NCBI GenBank assembly: GCA_012271025.1
Contig: JAAXHF010000191.1
Coordinates: forward strand, 1 to 15,813
DNA from: Deltaproteobacteria bacterium
Lineage (GTDB): Bacteria; Desulfobacterota_B; Binatia; Bin18
Length of the DNA stretch: 15,813 nucleotides
Direction of reading: 5' to 3'
Shown in pieces: positions 13,771 through 15,813 of this stretch. Below the pieces are notes generated by a model. The model saw only the letters and a program-made list of their open reading frames with translations, was not told the DNA's origin and did not search any database. The first letter of the stretch is position 1; each line of letters starts with the position of its first letter. The position numbers were made by a program, and so were the translations under genes.

Positions 13771-14652
13771 ATGCGAAGATACCGGACTCTGCTGCTTGTT
13801 CTGATGGTCGTGATTGTCCCCGCTACCGTCCTGCTGGTAAGCGTGTGGCTGTATCTCGGCCAGGAACCCACGCCACCGCTCGAATCGGTGGAGGTACCAC
13901 TACCGCCGCCCGAGCGAATTGTCCCGCCGCCGGTTGAAGTCATAGCCGCGGCCCGCGATCTGCTCGTCGGCACGCTGCTCACGGCAAACGATATTACCTC
14001 CGTTCCGCTTGAGGCCGACGCGGTATTCTCAAGCCATATGCGCAGAGACCAGACCGAACCGTCAGCGGTGATCGGGTCGGTGGTCCGTACCGCGCTGCTG
14101 GCCGGGATGCCGCTGACCTCAGCGGCGTTGATACGTCCGGGCCAGGAAGGTTTCCTGGCCGCTGCCCTCATGCCCGACCACCGCGCTGTCACCATCGTGG
14201 TCAATCAGGAGACCAGCCACGCCGGCCTGATTGCTCCCGGCGACCGAGTCGATGTCATTTTCACCATGCAGATCCCCTCGGACGGTGCAAGTCAGCTCAA
14301 CTCGTTCAGCAGAACGATCCTGCAGAATATCCGGGTGGTCGCCGTTGGCCGCCGTGTTGAGAGCGCCGTCAGTGAGCCGGAGTCAGAGGAGAATGGCGGG
14401 CGGAACGGTGACGATACCGTAACCCTCGAAGTCCTGCCACCGGAGGCCGACCGACTCGTGCTGGCCACCACCAGAGGCAGTATCTCCCTTGCTCTGCGCC
14501 CGCTCAGCCAGGCCGGCCAACCCAACTATAGGCCGCCGACCGGCCTCAGAACCCTGCTGCCGCCGCCGGCCACAGCGAAGCCCGTCCCCGACCCGGTGCG
14601 AGTCCAGATTTTTCGTGGCGAGAACCGCGAGGAAGTCCTGCTGGCCAAGTAG
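13771..14652 (+). CDS. cpaB: Flp pilus assembly protein CpaB/RcpC
   Basis: 293 residues. One N-terminal membrane anchor (about 7-29) leads into a proline-rich stretch (33-53) and a SAF domain (about 55-117: VIAAARDLLVGTLLTANDITSVPLE). The RcpC/CpaB domain follows (about 125-240: RAVTIVVNQETSHAGLIAPGDRVDVIFT and VTLEVLPPEADRLVLATTRGSISLALRP in pieces). CpaB is a periplasmic component of the Tad secretion/pilus machine that works with the secretin CpaC. In most tad clusters cpaC, cpaE, cpaF and tadBC come next; here the following 470 bases have no such gene. The start ATG 13771 has no strong ribosome-binding site, so coupling to cpaA is likely. Confidence 0.92.
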   Translation: MRRYRTLLLVLMVVIVPATVLLVSVWLYLGQEPTPPLESVEVPLPPPERIVPPPVEVIAAARDLLVGTLLTANDITSVPLEADAVFSSHMRRDQTEPSAVIGSVVRTALLAGMPLTSAALIRPGQEGFLAAALMPDHRAVTIVVNQETSHAGLIAPGDRVDVIFTMQIPSDGASQLNSFSRTILQNIRVVAVGRRVESAVSEPESEENGGRNGDDTVTLEVLPPEADRLVLATTRGSISLALRPLSQAGQPNYRPPTGLRTLLPPPATAKPVPDPVRVQIFRGENREEVLLAK

Positions 14653-15120
14653 GGAGATCGAGGCGCGTTTTCGTCTTGTCATCCCGCCCTCCGTATGCTC
14701 AGCGGCATGAGTGAGCGCCTGGTGTTTGACACCCACCGCCCTCATCAAATGGATGGTGACAATCATGACCGCCTACACCGCAGCCATTACGGCGCTGGTC
14801 ACAGCACTGGCCCGCTTCCTCGCCAGGTAAACGCGACTCCCCCGTCCGTCTGCCGGCTTTCTCAGCGACACTCAGCCCACCGCCGCCTCACTCCTCTACT
14901 GGTAGTGCGTCATTCTGAACTTCTCTCTTCGGGGAGGGCTATCGTGTCGCAGAAATCCCCCTGCGCTTCGCGCTTCCCCCTTTGGCAAAGGGGGATTAAG
15001 GGGGATTTGCCCGCCACAGCGGCCACCCTCGGCGCGAGCCGCTGTGGGTGAGACGGAGCAGTCATTTCCAAACTGACGCAGTACCCCTCTACTGGCTTAG
15101 TCCGTCCCGCTTTTCACCAG
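14653..15120. other. 468-base non-coding stretch after cpaB
   Basis: No gene of recognisable family is present. From 14653 to 14892 there is only a tiny frame, 14753-14830, that would give a 25-residue hydrophobic peptide (MVTIMTAYTAAITALVTALARFLAR, here in two pieces of its codons), with weak start signals. From 14893 to 15093 lies a MITE-like element with its target duplications. The last 27 bases lead to the stop of the minus-strand gene. Confidence 0.6.
14901..15085. mobile_element. MITE-like element with 12-bp terminal inverted repeats and 8-bp target duplication
   Basis: The ends are GGTAGTGCGTCA (14901-14912) and TGACGCAGTACC (15074-15085), complementary at 11 of 12 positions. The element is flanked directly by CCTCTACT on both sides (14893-14900 and 15086-15093), as expected of a target-site duplication. 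It is 185 bases long and carries no coding frame for a transposase. Inside are AAATCCCCCT (14953-14962) pairing with AGGGGGATTT (14999-15008), a tight hairpin CCCCCTTT/AAAGGGGG (14976-14994), and CCACAGCGGC/GCCGCTGTGG (15014-15023, 15038-15047). It would be moved by a transposase encoded elsewhere. Confidence 0.75.
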
Positions 15121-15642
15121 TCAGTCCTGGAGGTCGGTCTCTTCACCCTGAGAACACTCTGCTCTTGCCGAGTCCATGGCTCTGGCCGATCCCCATAGGG
15201 AGAAGGTGAGTTCTGTGTAACCCTGGTACATCAGGTTCAGGCTCACCTGCATGGTCATCGCGTTGCGGATGTGTCGCAGGACGGGAGAATCCTGCGCAAA
15301 AATGATCATTGCCTCGTCATTGACGGTAGGTGGGGTAAAGGAACGTTCGTCGTCAAACTGCACTCGGATGGTGTTGGAGACAGGCCGGTCCCCCGCGAAG
15401 GCAAGGATCAGCTGTGGCGGCTTCCCGGGGATTGAAGAGTACGAGACCGCCAATACCACCGCGCGCAGAGGTACTCCCAGCCCTCCAAGCGCTAAGCGCG
15501 TGCCCACTTCGCACGTCTTGGCGTCGTCCGTTGCGCCCCGGAAGGAACTCGCCCACCATGCGTCTTGACTTGTTTCCGTCTCGGCTCGCGCCGAGGCCGT
15601 CAGCGTCAGCATCACTACGACTGCTATCAAGTGTCGTGTCAT
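15121..15642 (-). CDS. Secreted protein of unknown function
   Basis: 173 residues from ATG 15642, with AAGGGGG six bases upstream. Residues 1-20 are a Sec signal peptide (MTRHLIAVVVMLTLTASARA, cleavage before ETETSQ). The mature part of about 153 residues has two cysteines near its ends (in KTCEVG and RAECSQ), which could form a disulphide bond. Between them are alternating hydrophobic stretches suggesting a beta-rich fold (AVVLAVSYSS, QLILAF, TIRVQF, EAMIIF, LNLMYQGYTELTFSLWG). I do not recognise the family. It is convergent with the pilus genes and divergent from the gene starting at 15799. A periplasmic location is the only functional statement the sequence supports. Confidence 0.75.
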   Translation of the reverse strand: MTRHLIAVVVMLTLTASARAETETSQDAWWASSFRGATDDAKTCEVGTRLALGGLGVPLRAVVLAVSYSSIPGKPPQLILAFAGDRPVSNTIRVQFDDERSFTPPTVNDEAMIIFAQDSPVLRHIRNAMTMQVSLNLMYQGYTELTFSLWGSARAMDSARAECSQGEETDLQD

Positions 15643-15690
15643 GAGTGCCCCCTTCTGTCAGGCAGTTTTCCAAGTCAAAGCGGTTGCTGC

Positions 15691-15716
15691 TATGATAGCC
15701 TGAAGCCCATTATACT
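15691..15716 (+). promoter_or_regulatory. Possible promoter elements for the gene at 15799
   Basis: An extended -10 type TGCTATGAT (15688-15696) and a TATACT (15711-15716) occur in the divergent region, but neither has a well-spaced -35 box. Either could serve the plus-strand gene. Confidence 0.3.
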
Positions 15717-15725
15717 ATCACACTC

Positions 15726-15768
15726 CTCTACTTGAAAGACGATGTGCGGTCTTTCAAGCCGTGTAGAG
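15726..15768 (+). promoter_or_regulatory. Inverted repeat in the leader of the gene at 15799
   Basis: CTTGAAAGAC (15731-15740) and GTCTTTCAAG (15749-15758) are a perfect 10-bp pair around an 8-base loop. CTCTA (15726-15730) and TAGAG (15764-15768) extend it across a 5-base bulge. No T-run follows, so an operator or a 5' leader RNA structure is more likely than a terminator. Confidence 0.5.
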
Positions 15769-15798
15769 AAAAGGTCTCAAGAGGCAAAAGGAGCAAGC

Positions 15799-15813
15799 AT
15801 GATTTCCCTGACC
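15799..15813 (+). CDS. Start of a gene cut by the window edge
   Basis: ATG 15799 follows a strong AAAAGGAG (15786-15793) at normal spacing, and five codons (MISLT) are visible before the window ends. Product unknown. The upstream inverted repeat and possible -10 elements lie in its leader. Confidence 0.6.

Noticed and set aside
14753..14830. 25-residue hydrophobic peptide frame
   Set aside because: Too short, weak start signals and not like an Flp pilin; kept only as a note on the non-coding stretch.
14695..15051. 118-residue plus-strand open frame after cpaB
   Set aside because: Low-complexity His/Arg-rich translation that runs into the MITE; no family resemblance.

Overview
The window looks like a chromosomal segment of a GC-rich Gram-negative bacterium, probably an uncultured lineage. 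The signs are dense coding on both strands, Sec-type signal peptides, an outer-envelope DUF1329 protein, a CusR/CusS-like two-component system and a Tad/Flp pilus fragment. DUF1329 proteins together with acyl-CoA metabolism genes recall delta-proteobacterial, Binatota or Tectomicrobia-type genomes, but the sequence alone does not settle the taxon. No rRNA, tRNA, CRISPR array or transposase gene was seen.

Layout. 1-765 (-): IclR-family regulator, cut by the window edge. 957-1718 (+): COG3931 N-formylglutamate amidohydrolase-like protein. 1788-2708 (+): stand-alone formyltransferase resembling the 10-formyl-THF hydrolase domain. 2744-5806 (-): tightly packed set of a homoserine-kinase-type phosphotransferase, biotin carboxylase and biotinyl carrier protein; the last two look like one acyl-CoA carboxylase alpha subunit split by a single in-frame TAG. 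5959-7713 (-): gamma-glutamyltransferase-family protein. 7980-9374 (+): secreted DUF1329 protein with a clear promoter, an operator-like palindrome and a strong terminator. 9504-11661 (+): OmpR-type response regulator and sensor kinase. 11670-13287 (+): three tandem TetR paralogues, of which only the middle one is intact. 13302-14652 (+): prepilin peptidase (CpaA/TadV) and CpaB, the only pilus genes in view. 14901-15085: MITE-like element with terminal inverted repeats and 8-bp target duplications. 15121-15642 (-): secreted protein of unknown function. From 15799 (+): the first codons of another gene.

The most unusual feature is a small palindromic repeat family with two clear copies and one diverged copy. 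One clear copy (3107-3158) lies in frame inside the biotin carrier gene and adds about 17 residues. The other (1693-1744) supplies the last codons and the stop of the amidohydrolase gene. The third (777-846) lies in the iclR upstream region. The stems of the two clear copies differ by two compensatory base-pair changes, so the fold or palindrome itself seems to be conserved. This resembles the protein-coding palindromic elements known from Rickettsia, but the sequence family is not one I recognise.

Functionally, the left part handles formyl groups and acyl-CoA carboxylation, the centre is an envelope protein with its own promoter next to a two-component system, and the right part shows gene duplication and decay (TetR array, incomplete Tad locus, MITE).
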